Below, in pieces: positions 35,437-42,900 of a stretch of DNA of 64,000 bases. The notes beneath the pieces are model-generated. The model did no database searches. It had not been told where the DNA came from and saw only the letters and a list, made by a program, of their open reading frames with translations. The position numbers and the translations under genes were made by a program. This stretch comes from JAICMB01 sp035295125 (lineage in GTDB: Bacteria > Acidobacteriota > Terriglobia > Bryobacterales > Bryobacteraceae), in the NCBI GenBank assembly GCA_035295125.1, contig DATGJP010000095.1, positions 62,001 through 126,000 on the forward strand, given 5' to 3'. Each line of letters begins with the position of its first letter. Position 1 is the stretch's first letter.

Positions 35437-36216
35437 TTGCGTACCCCGTTACTTGAGCTCAGGCGGGTTTCCGTGATGCGCGGCGAAAAGACCGTTCTCC
35501 ACGACGTGACCCTCTCCATCGGGGTTGGAGAACACGTTGCGCTGCTCGGGCCGAACGGCTGCGGAAAATCGACGTTTATCAAGACAATTACGCGGGAATG
35601 TTACCCGCTGGCGCGCGAGGGATCGGGGATTGCGATTTTCGGTCAAGAGAATTGGAACGTTTTCGACCTGCGCACGCTACTGGGAATCGTGTCGAACGAT
35701 CTGATGGCGCAATGCGCGCGCGACTTCACCGGGCGGGAGATCGTTCTATCCGGGTTTTTCAGCAGTATTGGGATCTGGCCGCATCATCACGTCACACCGG
35801 CGATGCAGGAGAAGGCCTCCGATGTTCTCGCCACGCTAGAGGCCACGCATCTTGCCGATCGACCGGTCACGGAAATGTCGTCCGGTGAGGCACGGCGGAT
35901 CATGATCGCGCGGGCGCTGGTGCACGATCCTCGCGCTCTCCTGTTCGATGAACCGAGCAACAGCCTCGATGTAGCGGCCCAGCACGATTTGCGCGAGATG
36001 ATGCGCAGGCTGGCGCAAGCGGGTGTCGGAATCCTCCTGGTCACGCATCATCTGCCGGACATCATTCCTGAGATCGATCGCGTGATCCTGATGAGAAGCG
36101 GGCGTATCGTGGCGGATGGCGGCAAGGAAGGCGTTCTTACGGAGGACGGTTTGTCAGAGGTGTTTGGCCGCCGGCTCGAGATCAGCAGGCGCGACGGCTA
36201 TTATCACGTGCTGTAA
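35437..36216 (+). CDS. Orphan ABC transporter ATP-binding protein
   Basis: About 259 residues. A complete ABC ATPase: Walker A LLGPNGCGKSTFIK, signature MSSGEARRIMIARAL, Walker B ALLFDEPSNSLD, and the H-loop in ILLVTHHLPD. The D-loop SLDVAAQHDL is typical of metal or cofactor importers and of ModF/YlmA-like stand-alone ATPases. No permease or binding-protein gene adjoins it. The open frame extends back to 35230 through the antisense of the MoxR gene; TTG 35437 is preferred because it opens just before LLELRRVSVMRGEKTVLHDV, where such proteins begin. The TTG start and the lack of a strong ribosome site suggest low expression. Confidence 0.85.
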   Translation: MRTPLLELRRVSVMRGEKTVLHDVTLSIGVGEHVALLGPNGCGKSTFIKTITRECYPLAREGSGIAIFGQENWNVFDLRTLLGIVSNDLMAQCARDFTGREIVLSGFFSSIGIWPHHHVTPAMQEKASDVLATLEATHLADRPVTEMSSGEARRIMIARALVHDPRALLFDEPSNSLDVAAQHDLREMMRRLAQAGVGILLVTHHLPDIIPEIDRVILMRSGRIVADGGKEGVLTEDGLSEVFGRRLEISRRDGYYHVL

Positions 36217-36226
36217 GTAATCGCCC

Positions 36227-36745
36227 TCAGTTCTTGACGCGTGTCGAGACACCGGAAATCATGATTGTCCAACTCGCGCCGCCGTCTGTGGTGAATTCTG
36301 CCCGATAAGTGTAGCGATCGGGCGATTCCCATTTGTTGATGGTTCGGAAGAGCAGCTTCTTGGTTTTATCGGGATTGTCGGTTTCATAGATCACCTGGTC
36401 GGCGGTGACTGTGAGTTTCGTCGTGGAGTGATGACCGTCCTGTCCAAGGTTGAAGAAGCGATACTCGTGCTTGCCGTCGTCGTAGGTATAGACGGACAAG
36501 TCACGGCCGGTTCCTTCTGGCCCGGTGTGTTCCTGGTCACAAACGAGGAATGCATGCATGGCTGACCACTGGCAAATGGTAGTTCCGTTGGTCGTCCCCT
36601 TGTGGCTGTAGGCAGTCTCCTGAAATTCTCCCGTGCCTTTCCAAGTACCGGCGAATCGCGCGAGAGCTTCCTTCCCGCCGGCGGGAGCGGCTTGTAGTGC
36701 GGCGCAGGCGAGAATCACGATTGCAACGAGGCGCATGGGGTACAT
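36227..36745 (-). CDS. Small secreted DUF1579-like protein
   Basis: About 172 residues. The signal peptide is MRLVAIVILACAALQAAPAG. The mature part is a small beta-barrel-like domain: LARFAGTWKGTGEF, TTICQWSAMHAFLVCDQ, YTYDDGKHEYRFFNLG and a final RAEFTTDGGASWTIM. This order resembles DUF1579-type proteins, whose function is unknown. ATG 36745 is chosen because AAGG lies 8 bases before it; the frame runs further upstream into the divergent gene. Only 12 bases separate its start from the ATG of the phosphate acetyltransferase gene. Confidence 0.75.
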   Translation of the reverse strand: MYPMRLVAIVILACAALQAAPAGGKEALARFAGTWKGTGEFQETAYSHKGTTNGTTICQWSAMHAFLVCDQEHTGPEGTGRDLSVYTYDDGKHEYRFFNLGQDGHHSTTKLTVTADQVIYETDNPDKTKKLLFRTINKWESPDRYTYRAEFTTDGGASWTIMISGVSTRVKN

Positions 36746-36757
36746 TGTACTTACCTT

Positions 36758-37711
36758 ATGATGCCCGCTTCGGCGGTTTCGTTTTTGAACGCCCAGATCG
36801 AGCGGCTTCGCGCCGCCCCGCGCAAGCCGCGAATCGTGTTTCCGGAGAGTCATGATGCCCGGATTCAGGCGGCTGCGGAGCGACTTGGGCGCGAGGGGCT
36901 CATCAAGACGCTGTCAGCCGAGGGCGCGGCCCCGGAAGCGCTGGCGAGGTACGGTGAGATTTATTTTCAGCGGCGTCGTGCTAAGGGCATCACGGTGCAC
37001 GAAGCCGCTGAGATCGCGGCACGGCCACTTTATACCGCCGCGTTAATGGTTGCCGCCGGGGATGCTGATGGGTTTGTCGGCGGAGCGGCCAACACCACCG
37101 CGGAGACTGTCCGCGCGGCGCTTTATGCCATCGGTCCGATGGACGGCGTCAGCATCGTATCGAGCTACTTCGTGATGGCAGTTCCCGAGCAGTCCTTCGG
37201 GCATAATGGGGTTTTGATCTTTGCCGATTGCGGGGTCATGGTCGATCCGTCGGCTGCGGAGCTTGCCGATATCGCGATTGCCACCGCCGCTACCACTCGA
37301 AAAGTTTTGCGGACCGAGCCGTTGGTGGCGCTGTTGTCGTTCTCCACTAAGGGAAGCGCGAAGCATGAGGCGGTTGAGAAGGTGGTGGACGCTCTACACA
37401 TGGTTCGGGAGCGTGAGCCGGATCTGAAGATTGATGGGGAACTGCAGGGGGATGCCGCCCTGGTTGAGGCGATTGGGCATGCAAAGGCTCCGGGATCGAT
37501 GGTTGCGGGCCGGGCTAATACGCTCATCTTTCCGGATCTGACTTCGGGGAATATTGCTTATAAGCTGGTCGAGCGGCTGGCCGGCGCCGTCGCGCTGGGT
37601 CCGTTTCTGCAGGGGCTCGCGAAGCCGGCGAACGATCTGTCGCGGGGGTGTTCCGCGGAGGATGTGTATGGTGTCGCGGTTATGACCGCCGTCGAATCTT
37701 TGACCGCCTGA
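36758..37711 (+). CDS. pta: Phosphate acetyltransferase (PTA/PTB family)
   Basis: 317 residues, the length of the short single-domain enzymes. It exchanges acetyl groups between CoA and phosphate. Seen in the sequence: RIVFPESHDARI near the start, GFVGGAANTTAETVRAAL, ADCGVMVDPSAAELADIA, LLSFSTKGSA, DGELQGDAALVEAI, and the terminal RANTLIFPDLTSGNIAYKLV followed by GCSAEDVYGVAVMTAV. All are standard for this family. Phosphate butyryltransferase is a close relative and cannot be fully excluded. No acetate kinase gene is adjacent; instead a histone-deacetylase-like gene follows 13 bases later. Confidence 0.92.
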   Translation: MMPASAVSFLNAQIERLRAAPRKPRIVFPESHDARIQAAAERLGREGLIKTLSAEGAAPEALARYGEIYFQRRRAKGITVHEAAEIAARPLYTAALMVAAGDADGFVGGAANTTAETVRAALYAIGPMDGVSIVSSYFVMAVPEQSFGHNGVLIFADCGVMVDPSAAELADIAIATAATTRKVLRTEPLVALLSFSTKGSAKHEAVEKVVDALHMVREREPDLKIDGELQGDAALVEAIGHAKAPGSMVAGRANTLIFPDLTSGNIAYKLVERLAGAVALGPFLQGLAKPANDLSRGCSAEDVYGVAVMTAVESLTA

Positions 37712-37724
37712 AGGCGGCGCTACT

Positions 37725-38669
37725 ATGTTGCCGTTTAAACTCGTTTACCATGCCGGGTACGATCTGAATCTCGGCGCGCACGTATTTCCGTCGAAGAAAT
37801 ACCACCTGATTCACGACCATCTGCTGAAGGACGGCACGGCCGAAAAGAGTGATTTCGTCGAGCCGGAGCCGGCCACTGATGACGACATCCTGCTGGTGCA
37901 CGGGCATGGTTGGGTGGAGCGACTGAAAACCGGCACTCTAAGCGTTCGCGAGCTGATGACGCTCGAAATCCCCTATTCCGAGAAGACGGTGCACGCCTTC
38001 TGGCTGGCGGCCGGCGGGACGATTCTGGCCGCGCGGAATGCGTTGCGCGATAGGATTGGGTTTAATATCGGCGGCGGGTTTCATCACGCCTTTCCCGATC
38101 ACGGGGAGGGGTTCTGCGCGATTCATGACGTCGCGGTGGCGATTCGCAAGCTTCAGAAAGAGGGCCTCATTGAGCGGGTTATGGTGGTGGACTGCGATTG
38201 CCACCACGGCAATGGGACCGCCGCCATTTTTGCGCGTGATCGGACGGTGTTCACCCTGTCGATGCACCAGTTCAACAACTACCCGGACGACAAGCCACCC
38301 TCGACCATCGACATCCACTTGCGGGACGAGACCGGGGACGAAGAGTATGTCAGCCGGCTGCGCCAGGCGCTGAATGTCGCAATGGATTTCAAGCCCGGCC
38401 TGCTCGTATACATCGCCGGCGCGGACCCGTACGTCGACGATCAGCTCGGCGGCCTTGGGCTCACGATCGAGGGACTGCAGGAGCGCGACCGCGTGGTGTT
38501 CGAAGCGGCTGTCACGCGTGGAATCCCCGCCGTGGTCACGCTGGCAGGCGGCTACGCGCATCACGTAACCGACACGGTCGAGATCCACTGCAACACCGTC
38601 AGGGAGGCAAGGAACGTCCTTACTGGACGGAAATCAGGTCCCCCTCGGCCGACCAGTACAGCGCATTGA
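37725..38669 (+). CDS. Histone deacetylase family protein (AcuC-like / class IV-like)
   Basis: 314 residues. The zinc-dependent deacetylase fold is clear: the catalytic GGGFHHAFPDHGEGFC, the metal-binding DCDCHHGNGT at residues 156-165, GADPYVDDQLGGLGL with another zinc ligand, and the final TLAGGYAHHV. The HDAC superfamily removes acetyl groups from lysines or polyamines; bacterial AcuC acts on acetyl-CoA synthetase. The layout with SMHQFNNYP resembles the HDAC11-like class. Lying just after pta, it may act in acetyl metabolism, which is inference. The last 50 bases overlap the convergent M14 peptidase gene. Confidence 0.9.
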   Translation: MLPFKLVYHAGYDLNLGAHVFPSKKYHLIHDHLLKDGTAEKSDFVEPEPATDDDILLVHGHGWVERLKTGTLSVRELMTLEIPYSEKTVHAFWLAAGGTILAARNALRDRIGFNIGGGFHHAFPDHGEGFCAIHDVAVAIRKLQKEGLIERVMVVDCDCHHGNGTAAIFARDRTVFTLSMHQFNNYPDDKPPSTIDIHLRDETGDEEYVSRLRQALNVAMDFKPGLLVYIAGADPYVDDQLGGLGLTIEGLQERDRVVFEAAVTRGIPAVVTLAGGYAHHVTDTVEIHCNTVREARNVLTGRKSGPPRPTSTAH

Positions 38670-41277
38670 ACAACAGCGGCAGCGTGGCGTGAGTTTGGGC
38701 GCGGTGCTGCGGACGGATGCCGAAAAGCACGACCTTGCCCGGGTTCATCTCAATCGAGACAACCGCGGCGCGTCCGAACATGTAGTCCTCGCCGCGCAGC
38801 CAGCCGGATGCTTTCACAGCCGTATTGGGATAGCGGGCCGCGACACTGACCTTTTGCGACGAGAAGCCTTCGGTGAGTTGGAAGAAAGGCGAATTAATGT
38901 AGAAACCCCAGGTATCGGGCGCGACGCCGAGCCCGAGCGGACTCGATGTGTCGACCTGGAGGTTGACGATCGTGCCGGGGGCGTAGTGCTGCTCGCGGCT
39001 CAGCGTGCGCTTCAGTTCTTTCACCGGCAGGGGCAGTTTGTCGACTAGCAGGTTCGACGCCTCTCCGAGAGCGATGAGAGTTCCACCCTGATCGACAAAT
39101 GCATGCAGCGCGTCCCAGCCCTGCTCACCGATGCCGCCGCGGTACTCGGCCACGATGGAGGGGTAGTCGAGTCCTTCGAGGATATCTTTAGCGCGCTGGT
39201 CCGGCAGGACAATCGCGTCGAAGCGGTCGCGCAGCTTACCGGCTTTGATGTCGCCGTTGTGTAGCACGGTGTAGGGGAGTTCGTAGTGGTCGAAGACCCA
39301 GCGGGTCCAGCCTTCATCGAGGTTCGAAGTCCAGGATTGGTAGAGCCCGACGCGCGGTGTGTGGAGCGGAATTGCCGTCGTAGGCCGAGCCAATTTGGCG
39401 GCGGTCTGGGTCACCTCGAAACCGGTTGTGGCATGCGTCCAGGCTTCAGGCTTGGCGGTGGCCTGGATTATCGGCGTCACATGACCCGCGGGCTTCACGA
39501 TGCTGACCTTCGCCCCGTCTTTGAGAAGTCGGTTCACGATCAGGCCGCTGAGCGCGCCGTCATAAGGGAAGGTCCACGTCGTACCGGAATGTTCGGCCGT
39601 GAGCGCGAATTTCGGCGCGTCAGTGATCTTGTCAATCGCCAGGTCCTTCGGGAGCGCGGTCTTCGCGAAATCCGTTTTCACGCCGAACTGCATTCCGAGC
39701 GACCAGGCGGAGACGTCGTAAGGAGCCTCGGCTGGTGCCCCTGGCGCGCGCCGTACTTCGGGATAGGTCTGAGGTTCCAGCATGTCCTTGGCGTAGCGTC
39801 CAAACACCTGGTTGAACGGGATCACATATGTTCCAGCCGGGTACGTGGTCTTGTCCTGCACGAACCCCTTGGTGGCACGGTAGACTTCCACGCCGCCCAT
39901 CCGGAGAGTGTTAACCAGCTCGACCGTTTCGTTTGGGTCGTGCTGGTCGGGCGAGATGAGGGCGGCGAATGACTTCGGCCCGACGGCGATCTCGCCTTTC
40001 GTACCGGCGTCAATAGTGGCGCGATTGATGTCGTATATTTCGTGCAGCAGCGTTTCACGCGTGTCGGCCGCGCCTTCGAGCAGGGCGAATGTGGCGGTGA
40101 GCTCGTAGTCGACGATGTCGCGGAGCCGCCAGGTTCCTCCCAGCCAGGGGCGCGGATATTCGGTGCGGGCATTGATGTCACGCGGCGGCGGAAGTGGTTC
40201 TTCGGGGTGCTCCAATGAACGGCGGCGTTCGGCTTCGAAATCCTCGCGGCCCTGTGCGGCGGGCGCGGATGGTTTCGTTGGGTCGGCCATTTTCTGCTCG
40301 ATCGGGGTCGCGATGCGGGCACTGGCGACCTCGGTCAGCAGCCCGACCTGGTTGTGCCACCAGCCCGCCCAGGCCATGGCGCCTTCCCAGAAGTTTGTGT
40401 AAGTCGCGTTGTATATGATGCCGGTTTTGCCTTCACCCTCAAGGGCGGCGGACTGCATCTGCCCGTAAATCCCGTTCAGGCGGTAGACCAGCGGATGAAC
40501 ATTGGGGTTGATCGGGTCAGTGGCAGGCATCGTGAAGATGCGGGCCCCAGCGCTGCCCTGCTGGTGCTCATCAAGCCAGATGGACGGGAACCAGTCGTGC
40601 CACAGCACCTGCGCGGTCATCTTGCTCTCTTTTTGCGAGAACAGGTACATGTCGCGGTTATTGTCGTGACCGATGTAGGGATGATAAAGCCACGGCAGCG
40701 GGCTGGCTTCCTGCGGCGTACCCAGATACTTGTTGTACCAGTCGGTGACCATGATCTGGCCGTCTGGGTTCAGGGAGGGAATGAGCAGGAAGATGACGTT
40801 GTCGAGGATCTTCCGCGTCGCGGGCGAGTTGTCGGTGGCGAGACGATAGACCGCTTCCAGGATCATCTGCGAGGAGCCGATTTCTGTGGAGTGGATGTTG
40901 TTTGTGATCAGGACGACCGCTTTGCCATCGCGGAAGATCTCGTCTCGCTCGGCGTCGGTAGGCGCGCCTCCCTGGAAGTAAAGCTTGCGTTCGAGTTGTT
41001 TGTAGTGATCGAGGTTCTTGAGCGTGTCAGCCGAGGTGATCTCGAGAAAGAGGAAGGGATTGCCTTGAGTGGTGGGACCCAGGTTGTGGACTCTCACACG
41101 ATCCGACTCCGCGCCGACCTTCTGGAGATACTCGACGATCTTGTCCCAGCGGACCAGTTTCTTGTCGGTTCCGATGCGGAAGCCAAAGTAGGATTCCGGG
41201 GAGGGAGGAGCGGCCTGGAGGAGGGCGGCCGAGATCAGGAAGAGTAGTGCCCGCTTCATTTTCATGAAGCTTAGCAT
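38620..41277 (-). CDS. M14 family zinc carboxypeptidase, secreted
   Basis: 885 residues with a signal peptide (ALLFLISAALLQAAPPS). The M14 carboxypeptidase domain is at about residues 30-400: HSTE at residues 129-132 gives the first two zinc ligands, followed by LIPSLNPDG and YIGHDNNRDMYLFSQKES. The C-terminal half is a large domain common in such acidobacterial and Bacteroidetes proteins, ending with FDAIVLPDQRAKDILEG and a GIRPQHRAQTHATLPLLFNA segment of class-I-amidotransferase-like or DJ-1-like look. It probably digests peptides in the periplasm or outside. ATGs at 41277, 41265 and 41259 are all possible starts. Confidence 0.9.
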   Translation of the reverse strand: MLSFMKMKRALLFLISAALLQAAPPSPESYFGFRIGTDKKLVRWDKIVEYLQKVGAESDRVRVHNLGPTTQGNPFLFLEITSADTLKNLDHYKQLERKLYFQGGAPTDAERDEIFRDGKAVVLITNNIHSTEIGSSQMILEAVYRLATDNSPATRKILDNVIFLLIPSLNPDGQIMVTDWYNKYLGTPQEASPLPWLYHPYIGHDNNRDMYLFSQKESKMTAQVLWHDWFPSIWLDEHQQGSAGARIFTMPATDPINPNVHPLVYRLNGIYGQMQSAALEGEGKTGIIYNATYTNFWEGAMAWAGWWHNQVGLLTEVASARIATPIEQKMADPTKPSAPAAQGREDFEAERRRSLEHPEEPLPPPRDINARTEYPRPWLGGTWRLRDIVDYELTATFALLEGAADTRETLLHEIYDINRATIDAGTKGEIAVGPKSFAALISPDQHDPNETVELVNTLRMGGVEVYRATKGFVQDKTTYPAGTYVIPFNQVFGRYAKDMLEPQTYPEVRRAPGAPAEAPYDVSAWSLGMQFGVKTDFAKTALPKDLAIDKITDAPKFALTAEHSGTTWTFPYDGALSGLIVNRLLKDGAKVSIVKPAGHVTPIIQATAKPEAWTHATTGFEVTQTAAKLARPTTAIPLHTPRVGLYQSWTSNLDEGWTRWVFDHYELPYTVLHNGDIKAGKLRDRFDAIVLPDQRAKDILEGLDYPSIVAEYRGGIGEQGWDALHAFVDQGGTLIALGEASNLLVDKLPLPVKELKRTLSREQHYAPGTIVNLQVDTSSPLGLGVAPDTWGFYINSPFFQLTEGFSSQKVSVAARYPNTAVKASGWLRGEDYMFGRAAVVSIEMNPGKVVLFGIRPQHRAQTHATLPLLFNALYWSAEGDLISVQ

Positions 41278-41287
41278 TTTGCAGCAT

Positions 41288-41303
41288 GGGCACTAAAGTG
41301 CCC
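41288..41303. promoter_or_regulatory. Palindrome between divergent genes
   Basis: GGGCACTAAAGTGCCC is a perfect inverted repeat of 7-bp arms with a 2-base centre. It lies in the 58 bp between the divergent M14 peptidase and membrane/TPR genes and so could be an operator read by both. No regulator gene is adjacent. Confidence 0.4.
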
Positions 41304-41335
41304 GGCGGTTTGGCCGATTAAAACGAACAGCCGGT

Positions 41336-42625
41336 ATGTCTGATTATCTACAGCGACTGCTGACGTTTTATTGGAACCCGCGGCGTGCGGCATCAGAGAC
41401 ACTGGACCATAGCCATTTGGCTCCAGTCATCATTCTGGCAGTGGTGGTGGCTCTCGTACTGCAAGCGCCTGGATACTATAAACGGCAGGCGCTCAGCGCC
41501 GAACTGGCCAGTTTCAGCGCTGAGTTGGTTCGGGCCCAACCGGCGGTCGCCGGTCAAGAAGTCGATTACAAAAAGCTGGCTCCGGTGATCAAGAAAAGCG
41601 CTGAGATCACCAAGGCCATGGAAGCGACTTATATGCCGGGAGACTTCCGCGAGCTGGCCGTGCTAGCCGGCCTGTTCGTGCCCGGGGCGATCGCGCTGAT
41701 CGTGATCTGGCAGGGCCTGGGGCGCTGTTCCATGATGGTTGGGCGGGAGTATGCGCCGGTGCTGTTGTGCATTGTGAGCAGTTGGACTGCAGCCCGGCTT
41801 CCACTCATTCCGTTTGCTTATTTACCTGCGGGGACGGTGGTCCAATGGGCGTCGTATGCCTCCACCGCGGTCTTCCTGATTCTGGCCTGTATTTCCCTTC
41901 GGACGTGTTTGGGGAGCAGTTGGATGCCGGCGGGTGTGGCTGCAGGGCTGGGAGCCGGAGCATTGGCAGCGGGCGGATTGGTCACGACGGCGGTTTCGCC
42001 AATGTTGTGGGTGCTCGCTTCTCCGTGCTTGCTCTATTACGCAAGGGGGCAACTCGGCGCGGGTTTCAGTTCCATCGGAGCGTCACTGTCGGCGAAGCAG
42101 TCCTTGAAGCGGGCGTTGGAGGCTACGACTCTGAATCCCCGGGATGCTGATGCCCACTTTCAGTTGGGGCTGATCCAGCTCCAGCGGCATAATCTGACGG
42201 AAGCCGAAGCGCGGTTCCGGAGGGCGGCTGAGATCGATCCCAGCGATGCGGATTATGCTTATCGGCTCGGCTGTGTACTGCGGTCGCGGGGACAGTTGGC
42301 GGAGTCTCTGGAGTGGCTGGAACGCGCTGCTCGCCTCAACGCGAGGACGGCAGGGAGTGAGGTGTGGCGGGAGATTGGGGCCACGCAGCTTGGTTTGGGT
42401 GGGTTCCAGGAGAGCCTGGCGGCTCTGGACCGGTACCTGAACGATCGGGAGTACGATCCGGTGGGCTTGACCTATCATGGTGAAGCGCTGCTTGGGTTAG
42501 GGCGGCGTGGCGAGGCTAAGGCATCCTTTGAGAAGGCTCTGGAGGCTATCAGGACGATGCCGCGCCATCGGCGGGGCGAACTCCGGCCTTGGGCTGGCCG
42601 GGCGAAAGAGGGATTGCGCCGGTAG
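41336..42625 (+). CDS. YIP1-like membrane protein with C-terminal TPR repeats
   Basis: 429 residues. The N-terminal 240 have membrane helices: LAPVIILAVVVALVLQAPGY, LAVLAGLFVPGAIALIVIWQ, WASYASTAVFLILACI and GLGAGALAAGGLVTT. The arrangement resembles YIP1-family membrane domains. The rest, from about residue 255, holds three to four TPR repeats (ALEATTLNPRDADAHFQLG, AEIDPSDADYAYRLG and others). A scaffold at the membrane, holding other proteins by its TPR part, is plausible but not shown. The start ATG lies 58 bp from the divergent M14 peptidase gene, with a palindrome between them. Confidence 0.78.
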   Translation: MSDYLQRLLTFYWNPRRAASETLDHSHLAPVIILAVVVALVLQAPGYYKRQALSAELASFSAELVRAQPAVAGQEVDYKKLAPVIKKSAEITKAMEATYMPGDFRELAVLAGLFVPGAIALIVIWQGLGRCSMMVGREYAPVLLCIVSSWTAARLPLIPFAYLPAGTVVQWASYASTAVFLILACISLRTCLGSSWMPAGVAAGLGAGALAAGGLVTTAVSPMLWVLASPCLLYYARGQLGAGFSSIGASLSAKQSLKRALEATTLNPRDADAHFQLGLIQLQRHNLTEAEARFRRAAEIDPSDADYAYRLGCVLRSRGQLAESLEWLERAARLNARTAGSEVWREIGATQLGLGGFQESLAALDRYLNDREYDPVGLTYHGEALLGLGRRGEAKASFEKALEAIRTMPRHRRGELRPWAGRAKEGLRR

Positions 42626-42671
42626 TCACGTCGGAAGGAGGCGCAGTGGGTTTTGCCAAGCGCGTTTTGAT

Positions 42672-42896
42672 GTGCTCCAATGGCAGGCTCAAGCGAATGC
42701 CACTTAGTTTTCTCTAAACCCATTAGTTCGACTGCTTGTGATGCAGGATGCCAACCGCCGCTGGTCGGCGCTTTTTCAGACCTACGGGCAGGAGGGTTAA
42801 CAACCCACCGCAGGCTAACAGCCTGCATTACAGGCTCAATCAAACTCGCCGTTCCCGAAAACTGAGTGGCATGGGGCTCAAGCCTGCTCCACCTCG
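42672..42896. repeat. Intergenic palindromic repeat, copy 2 (full length)
   Basis: Arms at about 42672-42747 and 42822-42896 are imperfect reverse complements; both share AATGCCACTTAGTTTTC-like sequence, AGTTxGAxTG and a GATGCAGG end. The inner ends GCTTGTGATGCAGG (42734) and CCTGCATTACAGGC (42822) differ at two places from perfect inverted repeats. The centre has two hairpins with AAC loops: GGGTTAACAACCC (42794-42806) and GCAGGCTAACAGCCTGC (42810-42826). It lies between two converging 3' ends, where it could stop transcription from either side. Confidence 0.8.
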
Positions 42897-42900
42897 TGCC

